Positions 1 through 6,839 of a stretch of DNA of 7,081 nucleotides are shown here, piece by piece. The translations under genes were made by a program, and so were the position numbers. The notes under the pieces were generated by a model that saw only the letters and a list, made by a program, of their open reading frames with translations, was not told the DNA's origin and ran no database searches. How positions within the stretch are numbered: the first letter of the stretch is position 1; each line of letters opens with the position of its first letter. The stretch is from Pirellulales bacterium (GTDB lineage Bacteria > Planctomycetota > Planctomycetia > Pirellulales > JALHPA01), in the NCBI GenBank assembly GCA_022842745.1, contig JALHPA010000129.1, positions 1 through 7,081 on the forward strand, written 5' to 3'.

Positions 1-1
1 G

Positions 2-1438
2 GAAGTCCGCGAACAAACCTTCCAGCAACTCGAAAGCCTCTACGGCGAGCTGGGAGACACCGACTTGAGCACCTCGCTCAACAACTTCTTCGGCAGCATC
101 CACGACATCCTCAATCAGCCCGAAAGCCCAGCCACCCGCAATCTCGCCGTTCTCAAGGGAAAAACCCTCGCCACCGACGTCCAACGACTCGCCAGCCGCG
201 TCGACGCACTCCGCGCAGGCATCAACAAGCGCATCGTCTCCGCCGCCGACGACATCAACGGGCTGACCGAGCGCATCCGCGTCCTCAATGCCCGCATCGC
301 CCAATCCGAAGGGGGAGACACTTCGGCCAGCGAAGCCGTCGGACTCCGCGACCAGCGGCACCAGGCACTCACCGAACTGGCAAAGCTGGTCGATATCAAC
401 GTCAGCGAGCAACCCAGCGGCGCGGTCTCCGTCTTTGTCGGCGGCGAATACCTCGTCCTCGACGACGAAGCCCGCGCCGTCGAGGTCGAGTCCTACACTG
501 ACCGCGGGCAGACCGTCGATCGCATCCGCATCGCCGCCACCAACGCCCCGCTCGACTTCAGCGGCGGCGAAGTCGCCGGCCTGGTTGCCGGACGCGACGA
601 AATCCTCGGGACTTTTCTCGACGACCTCAATCGCCTCGCCGGCGCCCTGGCCTTTGAATTCAATCGCCTATTTTCTTCCGGCCAGGGATTGAACGGATAC
701 CAATCCCTCGTCAGCGAGTCCGCCGTCGACAGCCCTGCCACGCCCCTCGACGAAGCCGGCCTCCCCTTCACCCCCGTCAACGGCGCCTTCGAGGTCCAGG
801 TCTACAACCGCCAGACCGGCCTCACCCGCACCACGAAAATCCTCGTCGACCTTAACGGCCTCGACCAGGATACCTCCCTTTCCGACCTCGCCGCGAGCAT
901 CGACGCAATTCCCGGCGTCCAGGCTGCGGTCGACTCCCAAAACCGCCTCGTGCTTTCCGCCAATTCGGCCGACGAAGAATTCACCTTCGCCAATGACACG
1001 AGCGGCGTCCTCGCCGCTCTCGGAGTCAACACCTTCTTCTCCGGTCACGACGCCTTCAGCCTGTCGGTGCATAGCGCGATTGCCGACGATCCCCTGAAAT
1101 TCGCCGCCAGCCGCGGCGGAATCGGCGAAGACACCAATACCGCCGTCGATCTGGCCAACTTCCTCGACCGGCCGTTGAATTCCCAGGCCGGCCAGCCCCT
1201 CTCCGCCATCTACGACAAGCTCACCGGCGACCTGACCCAAGGCGCCGCCGTCGCCAAGTCCGTCGCCGAGGGGGCTCGCGTCTTCGAGGACGCCCTGTCC
1301 GGCCAAAGCCTGGCCGTCAGCGGCGTCAGCATCGATGAAGAAGTCGTCCGCATGATCGCCTACCAGCGCGCGTTCCAGGCCTCCGCCAAATACATCTCGG
1401 CGCTCGACGATCTTTTGCAATTGCTCGTCAATCTCTAA
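2..1438 (+). CDS. flgK: Flagellar hook-associated protein 1 FlgK, 5' end missing
   Basis: FlgK is the first of the two junction proteins that connect the flagellar hook to the filament; it is exported by the flagellar type III apparatus and assembles outside the cell. The reading frame is open from base 2, so the gene enters from outside the window and 478 residues are visible. The N-terminal rod-like D0 domain is missing. Near the start is the FlgK helix block with SLNNFFGSIHDI followed by P-E-S-P-A-T-R-N, which matches the family's 'fF..l..ia..P.....R' pattern. The middle is a variable beta-rich section containing VQVYNRQTG and TSLSDLAASIDAI, the latter resembling a flagellin hook IN motif. 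The C-terminus, GVSIDEEVVRMIAYQRAFQA then SAKYISALDDLLQLLVNL, is the classic D0 coiled-coil end of FlgK. Codons end overwhelmingly in C or G. flgL follows after 16 bases, the usual operon order. Confidence 0.95.
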   Translation, partial: EVREQTFQQLESLYGELGDTDLSTSLNNFFGSIHDILNQPESPATRNLAVLKGKTLATDVQRLASRVDALRAGINKRIVSAADDINGLTERIRVLNARIAQSEGGDTSASEAVGLRDQRHQALTELAKLVDINVSEQPSGAVSVFVGGEYLVLDDEARAVEVESYTDRGQTVDRIRIAATNAPLDFSGGEVAGLVAGRDEILGTFLDDLNRLAGALAFEFNRLFSSGQGLNGYQSLVSESAVDSPATPLDEAGLPFTPVNGAFEVQVYNRQTGLTRTTKILVDLNGLDQDTSLSDLAASIDAIPGVQAAVDSQNRLVLSANSADEEFTFANDTSGVLAALGVNTFFSGHDAFSLSVHSAIADDPLKFAASRGGIGEDTNTAVDLANFLDRPLNSQAGQPLSAIYDKLTGDLTQGAAVAKSVAEGARVFEDALSGQSLAVSGVSIDEEVVRMIAYQRAFQASAKYISALDDLLQLLVNL

Positions 1439-1454
1439 CCCGCACCCGTTCCCG

Positions 1455-4102
1455 ATGCCCCGCATCACTCCCATCCCCACCACCCGCATCAGCGACCTCT
1501 TTTCGCGTCAGCGCGTCCTCTCCCAGCTTGGCGCGGATCAAATCGACCTCCAGCGCCTGCAAACCCAAATCTCCACCGGCCGCCGGGTCCAGCTCCCCAG
1601 CGATGACGCCCCCGCCGCGCTCCGCGGCATCGCCCTCCAGCGCCTCATCGAACAAAAAACCCAAGCCCGCACCAATCTGCAAATCAACCAAAGCTATCTA
1701 AGCGCCACCGATTCCGCCCTCTCCAACATCTCCAACCTGCTCACCGATTCCCGCGCCGCGGCCCAGGGAGTCCTGGGAACGCTCAGCACCGCCGAGCAGC
1801 GCGAATCCGCCGCCACCCAGATCGACCGCGCCCTCGAACAGTTGATCGACGCCGGCAACCAGAAATTCCGCGGCCGTTACCTTTTCGCCGGCTCCAAGAC
1901 CACGCAACTCCGTTCGAGGGTCGGGATGGTTTCGTCCGCTTCAACGGCAACGAGCAACAACTGCAAAGCTATTCCGACGTCGACGTCCTCTTCAATTCCA
2001 GCATCTCTGGCAGCCGCGTCTTCGGGGCCCTCTCGCTCCCCGTCGTCGGGTCCGCCGACCTCAATCCCATCGTTTCCGCCGACACCCTCCTCTCCGACCT
2101 CAATGGCGGTCAGGGAATCGCGTTAGGCACGATCCGCATCGGCGACGGAACCGTTTCCAGCGACATCGACCTCTCCTCGGCCAGCACCCTCGGCGACATC
2201 GCCGCCCTGATCCAGGCCCATCCCCCCCCAGGCCGCGCCCTCCAGGTCGAAATCACCCACCGCGCGCTGAAAATCTCCCTCGATGCCCCAGGTGGAGGCA
2301 ACCTCCAGATCACCGAGGCCGACGGCGCCAACACCGCCAGCCAACTGGGGATCTATTCCGTCGCCGGCATCGGCGTCGGCCCGATCACCGGCCAGGATCT
2401 CGATCCCTCCCTCCGCCTCACCACCCCCCTGGCCGACCTCCTCGGCACCCGGGCCGTCGCCATCGTCTCCTCCTCGGGCGACAACAACAACCTCCGCATC
2501 GAAGCCAATGCCATCGGCGCCGCCGCCAATGGCTACGCCGTCAATTTCACCAACGATCCCGCCGTCGCCGCAGGCAGCGAAACCGTCTCCTTCAACGCCG
2601 GCACAAGCACGTTTACCGTCCATATCGCCGCCGGGCAGTCCACCGCCAACCAGGCCGCGGCCGCCCTCAACGCCCATCCCGCCTTCAACGCCCTCTTCAC
2701 CGCCAGCCTCGACCGCGTCGGCGATCAAGCCAACGATGGCGATGCCCCAGTCGCCCTCTCCGCGGCAGGAACGCTCGCCGGAGGCGCCGGTACACCCCTC
2801 GACCTGGCCTCCGGTCTGCAAGTCTCCAACGGCGGCCAGACCTATACCATCGATCTTTCCGGCGCGGTCACGGTCGAGGACCTGCTCAACAAGCTCAACC
2901 AGTCCCCCGCCGACCTGCTTGCCACCATCAATCCCGACGGCCGCACCCTCAGCTTCCGCTCCCGCCTCAGCGGCGCGGACTTCGCCATCGGCGAAAACGG
3001 CGGCACAACCGCGTCCCAGCTCGGCGTCCGCTCCCTCACCACCGCCGTCAAGCTCGATTCCCTCAACCACGGACTCGGCGTCCATTCCAACGCCGAGGGA
3101 AACGACTTCCTCATCCGCCGCAAGGATGGCGTGGAACTCGGCTTTCGCGCCGCCGACTACGAAACGATCGGCGACCTGATCGCCGCCATCAATAACAACC
3201 CCAACAATCTCGATCCCAATACCCGCGTCACGGCCCAACTGGCGACCCGCGGCAACGGCATCGAACTGATCGACAATGGCCTGGTCGGATCGGGCCTGTT
3301 GAGCATCCACAAAGTCAACGGCAGCCAGGCCGCCGAAGATCTAGGCCTGATCCCCGTCGGCCAGCCCTCACTTTCGGCGGCGGCCCCTTCCATCCCCGCC
3401 ACCGCCCAGGTCGCGCTCCCCGGCCCCAACAACGACTTGGTTCTCACCGCCAACCAGTCCGGACCGCAACGCAACGGCGTTCAGATCTCGTTCACCAACG
3501 GCGGCCCGGTCGGCGCGTCGCCCCTCGTCACTTTCAACCCGCTCGCCGGCCAACTCACCATCGCCGTCGAGCCGGGCGTCACCACCGCCAACGACATCCT
3601 CGCCCAGATCAACGCCCAAGGCGACTTCACCGCCGCCCTCAATGCCGTCAGCGAACCGGGCAACACTGGCCTCGGCATAATCGCCGCACCCAGCCTCCCG
3701 ACTACGCCCGTCCTCACGGCTGGCGGAACCCCCCAATCGATCACCGGCCGCGAGCCCCACCCCCAAGAGACGGAAAGCGCCTTCAACGCCCTCATCCGCC
3801 TGCGCGACGCCCTCCGCGTCAACAATTCCGTTCAAGCCGACCGCGCCTTGGCCCTCTTGGACGACTCCAACCTAACGCTCAATTTCGCCCGCGCCGAAGT
3901 CGGCGCCACCCAGCAAGCCCTCGACGTCCTCGACACCCGAATCGAGGACGAATCGATCAACCTCGAACAGGCCCTCTCCGAGGATATCGACGTTGACCTG
4001 GCGACCGCCATCTCCCAGCTCACCGCCCGCCAGGCAGCCCTGGAAGCCTCCCTCCGCATGACCGCCCAACTCACCCGCCTCACCCTACTCGAATTCCTCT
4101 AA
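1455..4102 (+). CDS. flgL: Flagellar hook-associated protein 3 FlgL, very long, one-base frameshift near 1906
   Basis: FlgL is the second hook-filament junction protein. The frame starting at 1455 gives an N-terminal helical domain (residues 1-151) with the family pattern: LQTQISTGRRVQLPSDDAPA, then SYLSATDSALSNISNLL, then GRYLFAGSKTTQ. It then drifts into Ser/Pro-rich nonsense and stops at 2126. From 1907, another frame continues the expected text at once (TPFEGRDGFVRFNGNE) and stays open to 4102, ending in a typical FlgL C-terminal coil (about residues 772-882, ESAFNALIRLRDAL through TAQLTRLTLLEFL). One missing base in the A run around 1906 explains this, so I treat it as one gene, either broken by a real mutation or by a sequencing error. 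The repaired length is about 882 residues, against roughly 300 in enterobacteria. The excess lies between the two coils and consists of repeated modules (see separate entries). The start is the first ATG after flgK and aligns with the family N-terminus; no Shine-Dalgarno is visible. Confidence 0.9.
1905..1909 (+). other. Frameshift site in flgL (apparent loss of one A)
   Basis: The codons acc-acg-caa end frame one at 1907. Frame two resumes with act-ccg-ttc-gag from 1907, sharing that last A. Adding a single A (caaact instead of caact) restores T-T-Q-T-P-F-E without losing or gaining a residue, which fits the FlgL family pattern 'LFaG.kt...PF'. A short homopolymer is a common place for both real slippage mutations and read errors. 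The sequence alone cannot separate these, and I see no slippery heptamer or downstream stem that would suggest programmed frameshifting. Confidence 0.85.
2183..2353 (+). repeat. FlgL insertion module A, copy 1
   Basis: At the protein level this stretch starts with a flagellin hook IN-like helix (STLGDIAALIQA), passes through short beta-like strands (LQVEITHRALKISL, then NLQITEADG), and closes with TASQLGI. The same order recurs twice further on (2870-3028 and 3164-3349), so I read it as a repeated structural module inside the FlgL insertion. It is read in the post-frameshift frame. Confidence 0.6.
2486..2740 (+). repeat. FlgL insertion module B, copy 1
   Basis: The module begins NNLRIEANAIGAAANGYAV then NFTND, and continues through VSFNAGTSTFTVHIAAGQ, TANQAAAALNAH and FNALFTASL. 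The same landmarks in the same order appear at 3431-3679. The match is in protein, not DNA, which implies an old duplication that has diverged. Its TANQ..AALNA block resembles a flagellin hook IN motif. Confidence 0.65.
2870..3028 (+). repeat. FlgL insertion module A, copy 2
   Basis: This copy starts with TVEDLLNKLNQ, continues with NPDGRTLSFRSRLSGADFAI and ends with TTASQLGV. The TASQLG ending is nearly identical to that of copy 1, and the helix-strand-strand order is kept. Confidence 0.6.
3164..3349 (+). repeat. FlgL insertion module A, copy 3
   Basis: This copy starts with TIGDLIAAINNN, followed by TRVTAQLATRGNGIELIDN, and ends with SQAAEDLGL, a more diverged form of the TASQLG ending seen in copies 1 and 2. 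It lies directly upstream of the second B module. Confidence 0.5.
3431..3679 (+). repeat. FlgL insertion module B, copy 2
   Basis: This copy reads NDLVLTANQSGPQRNGVQIS then FTNGG, followed by VTFNPLAGQLTIAVEPGV, TTANDILAQINAQ and FTAALNAV. It aligns block by block with copy 1 at 2486-2740: ND/NNL, EAN/TAN, NG-hydrophobic, FTN, TAN and LNA/INA. It is followed by a short linker and then the C-terminal FlgL coil. Confidence 0.65.
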
Positions 4103-4178
4103 TCGCAGAAAACGAGCGAGGCCCGCCACTCCCCCAATCCGACTCACCCTCCCGGCAACACCCATACCCCAGAAAGGA

Positions 4179-4274
4179 CCATCAGCCGGAACGCCTTAGC
4201 GTCCGGTTCAAGCCCCGCCGAAACGCCTTCTCGTCCGATCAACCATCACCCGGCACGCGTCAGCGTCCAGTTCA
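4179..4274. repeat. Three contiguous degenerate copies of a 32-bp palindromic intergenic repeat
   Basis: The units occupy 4179-4210, 4211-4242 and 4243-4274, with exact 32-base phasing. Shared blocks are a GCCG-type start, AACGCCTT or CACGCGTC in the middle, then CGTCC and TTCAA or TCAA. Units 1 and 3 share the CCATCA lead-in. Unit 1 contains CCGGAACGC and GCGTCCGG, an inverted repeat with one bulged base that could fold as a small hairpin. There are no spacers between units, so it is not a CRISPR array. From memory, sequences of the form CGTTAGCGTCCGG are scattered through intergenic regions of planctomycetes such as Rhodopirellula; I could not check this. Confidence 0.7.
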
Positions 4275-4525
4275 AATCCTTCCAACCCGATTATTTCTAC
4301 TTTCAATGCATTTTGATCGCTGTTTCGTTGGTGTTTACCCGGTTCAATCACTCGACAACAGTTCCTATGCTGACACGGCTAATCGACGCAAAGTGTTTTG
4401 AGAGAAGTACTAGCGGATTTCAAATCTTGTCGCCAGTTTCGCTAATCTCGCTCGCTCGTAACCTGTTAAGCGATCTACTACGGGACGGTCGAGTGCTTCC
4501 CAAAATGGCGACCGAATCAAAGCGA

Positions 4526-4555
4526 TTGACAATCGCGCAGTTCAACGCAAAAAAT
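4526..4555 (+). promoter_or_regulatory. Weak candidate sigma-70-type promoter upstream of the cytochrome gene
   Basis: A perfect TTGACA hexamer at 4526-4531 is followed after 18 bases by AAAAAT (4550-4555), matching TATAAT at four of six positions. It would give a leader of about 100 bases before the ATG at 4665. The -10 element is poor and planctomycete promoters are not well defined, so this is only a candidate. Confidence 0.22.
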
Positions 4556-4664
4556 GCCATGCAGCCATCACAGCGTGAAATTGTCGTCAGGCCACATCCT
4601 AATATTGCAAATTCTGAAGGATGTTCGATTTGGGTCTTTTGCATCCAACAGAGAGCCTTTGAGC

Positions 4665-5816
4665 ATGAAAATCACTGTCCGATGGTTTCAGGCTACGGCA
4701 GCGTTCATCGGAGTCGCCGCAGCTGCAGTCCTGTTTGCTCGTTCGGCAGATCAACCGACATCGAAGCCAACGGTGGTAAGCGCTCCGCCTGGGCAGGCTC
4801 CACAGCAGAAGTCGCCGGAGGAGATGAGCGAAGCCGAGAAGAAAGCGTTCGTGGAAAAACTACTCATCGAGAAGGGCCTACTCGACCCGAGCGGGTGGCA
4901 CTTCCCGAGGACCGCGGCTGAATACGCGAAGATGTCCGAGCCTCACCTGGGAGTGCCGCCGAAGATCGATCTAAGCGAGTCCGTCGAAATCCCCTTGTAC
5001 GTCAACGGCGTGCAGAAGTACGGCAACCTCGGCCGCTCCTGCGACAACTACAGCATGTTGGGGAAAGACACCGTTTCCGGGTCGGTCCTTCAGCGGTACG
5101 AAGGGCGGACCGCGGACGGCAAACCGCTACCGGACGTGGTATGGGTCAGCTTCGGCCGTAACTCGACCCGCGACCCGGCCAAGGTGCTCGGGTCCGTTCA
5201 GATGATCGGCTACAACAAGAAGACGGGGGCGACGGCGTTCTTCGAGAGTTGCGATCAAATTCATCCGTGGGTGACGCTGGACAAGGAAACGCTGCGGATG
5301 CGTGGTGTCATGCCGTGGATCGACAAACCCGACGAGTTCAACAAGGCGTACGTGGTCCCGAACCCGTATCGGCCGCAGTGCGTGCAGTGCCACCAGGCAG
5401 ACCCGTTCATTACGAACGAGTTCATCAACGCAGCTAAGATTCCCGGCTCCAAAGAGAACGTGGTTCCGATTCTAGATCAGAAGTCACCTTACTTCGTCAT
5501 CGGTGGTCAGAACTGGGATATGCGGACCCTGCACATCGAAGGCAACAAGTGTTTCGATTGCCACCGGGTCGGGATGAGCACCATGAGCATGTTTATTGAG
5601 AACGGCTGGAAGCCGAACAAACACATGCCGCCGCACGACCCCGGGAGTTTGGAAAAAGACCTGGAGCAGTTGTTCGAGGCGTGGCGAAAAGGTCCAACGG
5701 CCGTGAAGGGCGCGAAGTGGGTCATCCCTCCGGCTGCGGGCAAAGGGCCGCAAGTGGTGGGAGACGACTACCCAAACAAAGCCAAATTCAACGAACTCGG
5801 CCGCAAGGAGAAGTGA
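4665..5816 (+). CDS. Exported diheme c-type cytochrome, family not recognised
   Basis: This encodes a 383-residue protein. The N-terminus (MKITVRWFQ followed by TAAFIGVAAAAVLFA) is a basic start plus hydrophobic stretch, so the protein is expected to be exported or membrane-anchored by that segment. A low-complexity Pro/Gln/Lys/Glu linker follows (about residues 27-60). Two heme c attachment motifs are clear: CVQCH at residues 239-243 (5379-5393) and CFDCH at 296-300 (5550-5564). Between them is SPYFVIGGQNWDMRTLHIEG, and after the second comes MSTMSMFIENGW with candidate Met/His axial ligands. Cys126 and Cys196 lie outside the heme motifs and could form a disulfide. A role in periplasmic electron transfer, or heme-based redox or peroxide chemistry, is inferred only from the hemes. 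I chose 4665 because it starts directly at the signal-like segment; the same frame is open back to an ATG at 4554, but that would put about 37 residues before it. No strong ribosome binding site is visible. Codon use differs from the flagellar genes. Confidence 0.88.
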   Translation: MKITVRWFQATAAFIGVAAAAVLFARSADQPTSKPTVVSAPPGQAPQQKSPEEMSEAEKKAFVEKLLIEKGLLDPSGWHFPRTAAEYAKMSEPHLGVPPKIDLSESVEIPLYVNGVQKYGNLGRSCDNYSMLGKDTVSGSVLQRYEGRTADGKPLPDVVWVSFGRNSTRDPAKVLGSVQMIGYNKKTGATAFFESCDQIHPWVTLDKETLRMRGVMPWIDKPDEFNKAYVVPNPYRPQCVQCHQADPFITNEFINAAKIPGSKENVVPILDQKSPYFVIGGQNWDMRTLHIEGNKCFDCHRVGMSTMSMFIENGWKPNKHMPPHDPGSLEKDLEQLFEAWRKGPTAVKGAKWVIPPAAGKGPQVVGDDYPNKAKFNELGRKEK

Positions 5817-5843
5817 TTTCCACAGGTATGGCCAGCCGCACGT

Positions 5844-5863
5844 TGATTCAAACTGATTCAAAC
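5844..5863. repeat. Two adjacent copies of a 10-bp direct repeat
   Basis: The decamer TGATTCAAAC occurs twice in tandem (5844-5853 and 5854-5863), between the stop of the cytochrome gene and the transposase remnant. It could be a small slippage duplication or a scar at the broken edge of the insertion sequence. Too little remains to say which. Confidence 0.6.
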
Positions 5864-5873
5864 GGGTGCAGTT

Positions 5874-6023
5874 ATTCTGGACCGCGTGTTCATCGAACGG
5901 CTGTGGCGCACTGTCAAATACGAGGAGGTGTACTTGAAAGTCTACACGGATGGTTGGCATGCCGAGGAGTCGCTGGCCAACTACTTCCGCTTTTATTGTC
6001 ACGAGCGCGTGCATCAGTCCTTG
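5874..6023 (+). pseudogene. IS3-like transposase remnant (C-terminal end of the integrase-type catalytic domain)
   Basis: The frame reads ILDRVFIERLWRTVKYEEVY then LKVYTDGWHAEESLANYFRF then YCHERVHQSL. This is the characteristic end of OrfB transposases of the IS3 type (DDE/rve fold). The glutamate in FIERLW is the expected last catalytic acid, and HER.HQSL is the usual tail motif. Everything upstream of the LD-FIER block, including the first two catalytic aspartates, is absent: the frame has a stop at 5844 and the cytochrome gene ends at 5816. After HQSL the expected 'GYRTPAEV'-type ending is lost and the frame reads on as unrelated sequence to a stop at 6284, overlapping the 3' end of the opposite gene. 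It therefore cannot encode an active transposase. I could not identify terminal inverted repeats. An intact parent copy elsewhere in the genome is likely but not visible here. Confidence 0.85.
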
Positions 6024-6114
6024 TGTGGACTGATCGGCGGTCGTGGTCGGGCGAAGCCGAGCGACCGCCTGCCGATCACATCGGTCGGGACGCCATCGGG
6101 TGGAAATGTGGGTG

Positions 6115-6135
6115 GAACCGAAATGTTTTCGGTTC
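6115..6135. terminator. Perfect 9-bp hairpin, possible transcription end or insertion-sequence end
   Basis: GAACCGAAA at 6115-6123 and its exact reverse complement TTTCGGTTC at 6127-6135 are separated by the 3-base loop TGT. It lies between the transposase remnant and the 3' end of the minus-strand gene, about 95 bases beyond that gene's stop, so it could stop transcripts from either side. Neither strand has a clear T run after the stem, so a standard intrinsic terminator is not shown. It might instead be a structured piece of the decayed insertion sequence. Confidence 0.4.
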
Positions 6136-6228
6136 GTGACACCTTGGTTTTGTCCCGCTTTCTTCCACTCAACAGCGAAACCCAGTTCGTGAAGGATAGG
6201 CAATTGGAGATGCCAACGGAACGGGCCG

Positions 6229-6825
6229 CTATTTCTTTGTCTCGTTCTTCCGTTGTTTCACGAACTCCTCGATCTTCTTCGTAGCGGCCTGATTCTGCTT
6301 CGCCTCTTTGCTCTGGCCCGGTGCGGCACGCAGGGTCACGCCTTCGGGGATTTCGATCTTGTCCAAGTCGATGTCGCCGCCGATGTAGACCGTCAGGACG
6401 GGATCTTTTTGCCATTCAAGGTCTTCGATGTCGTCGGTCGCTCGTTGACTGGCGTGACCACTGATGACCTTAAGTTCCCAGTTGAAGAGGATTCGGGCCT
6501 TGGTGCCGATCGAACGTCGCTCGACCGGCCCGGGGCGCAGCACAACAACGTGGTTCTTCACCTCCACTTTGGCGAATGCGGCAATCGCGACATTCAACTG
6601 CTTCGTCGCTCCCTTGTAGTAAAAGCGCTCGTTTCCGTTCACCCAGACGTGGTAAACGCGAGCCTTGTCGTTGACGATCGGCATGATCCCTTTCCACTCC
6701 GTGTAGTTGAGTTCGATGAGTGGCTCATTCCCCTCTTCATCCGCCGCCAGAGCAAATGCCTTCTGGGCGAAAAGCTGCCCGACAATTACGGTGACGATTG
6801 CTGCAATAACACATAGTCGACGCAT
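6229..6825 (-). CDS. Small exported protein of unknown function, planctomycete-type
   Basis: This encodes a 198-residue protein. Residues 1 to about 28 (MRRLCVIAAIVTVIVGQLFA then QKAFALA) form a clear signal peptide with possible cleavage after an AxA-like ALA. The mature part contains NYTEWKGIMPIVNDKARVYH then VWVNGNERFYYKG, followed by a VVVLRPGPVERRS segment and, later, DPVLTVYIGGDIDLDKIEIP then EGVTL. I associate this combination with uncharacterised planctomycete secreted proteins; no enzyme active site is evident. The C-terminal 25-30 residues are rich in Lys, Gln and Glu (KKIEEFVKQRKNETKK) and probably form a charged helix. The start is supported by a perfect AAGGAGG on the minus strand (6833-6839), seven bases before the ATG. 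The gene runs opposite to the cytochrome gene and the transposase scar; its stop is 205 bases from the last recognisable transposase codon. Confidence 0.85.
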   Translation of the reverse strand: MRRLCVIAAIVTVIVGQLFAQKAFALAADEEGNEPLIELNYTEWKGIMPIVNDKARVYHVWVNGNERFYYKGATKQLNVAIAAFAKVEVKNHVVVLRPGPVERRSIGTKARILFNWELKVISGHASQRATDDIEDLEWQKDPVLTVYIGGDIDLDKIEIPEGVTLRAAPGQSKEAKQNQAATKKIEEFVKQRKNETKK

Positions 6826-6832
6826 GGTAAAT

Positions 6833-6839
6833 CCTCCTT
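6833..6839 (-). promoter_or_regulatory. Strong Shine-Dalgarno sequence of the small exported protein gene
   Basis: AAGGAGG reads on the minus strand and sits seven bases before the ATG at 6825. It is the only textbook ribosome binding site in the window and fixes this start; flgL and the cytochrome gene lack a comparable site. Confidence 0.85.

Larger units (their letters stand above)
4103..4664. other. Intergenic region between flgL and the cytochrome gene
   Basis: I find no convincing gene in these roughly 560 bases. The first part (4103-4178) is C-rich like the flagellar genes and holds no hairpin followed by a T run. Then come three degenerate 32-bp palindromic repeats. From about 4290 the sequence becomes clearly more AT-rich and lacks the C-ending codon bias seen to the left. 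An open frame from 4313 runs through this zone into the cytochrome gene in the wrong frame; its predicted protein has no family resemblance. I see no tRNA cloverleaf. Confidence 0.6.

Noticed and set aside
668..1489. Antisense open frame of 273 codons opposite flgK
   Set aside because: It has Gly/Glu/Val-rich composition typical of a shadow of a high-GC gene, and flgK on the other strand is certain.
1890..1925. Programmed ribosomal frameshift in flgL
   Set aside because: There is no slippery heptamer and no evident downstream stem, and FlgL is not known to be made that way; a lost A explains it more simply.
2283..3179. Plus-strand open frame of 298 codons rich in Ser, Pro and Thr
   Set aside because: This is the shifted frame of flgL; its low-complexity composition is an artefact, and the true FlgL text lies in the frame starting at 1907.
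2123..3310. Long antisense open frame of 395 codons opposite flgL
   Set aside because: It is made almost only of Gly, Ala, Val, Glu and Asp, as expected when a C-ending GC-rich gene is read backwards, and it has no domain. The sense frame explains the sequence as FlgL.
4179..4274. Possible CRISPR array
   Set aside because: The units abut each other with no spacers, are divergent and number only three; no cas gene is present.
4313..4921. Plus-strand open frame of 202 codons upstream of and overlapping the cytochrome gene
   Set aside because: It overlaps the signal peptide and first part of the cytochrome gene in another frame, shows no domain and has an implausible composition.
6253..6816. 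Plus-strand open frame of 187 codons opposite the small secreted protein
   Set aside because: The minus-strand gene has a signal peptide and a perfect ribosome binding site; the plus frame has neither.
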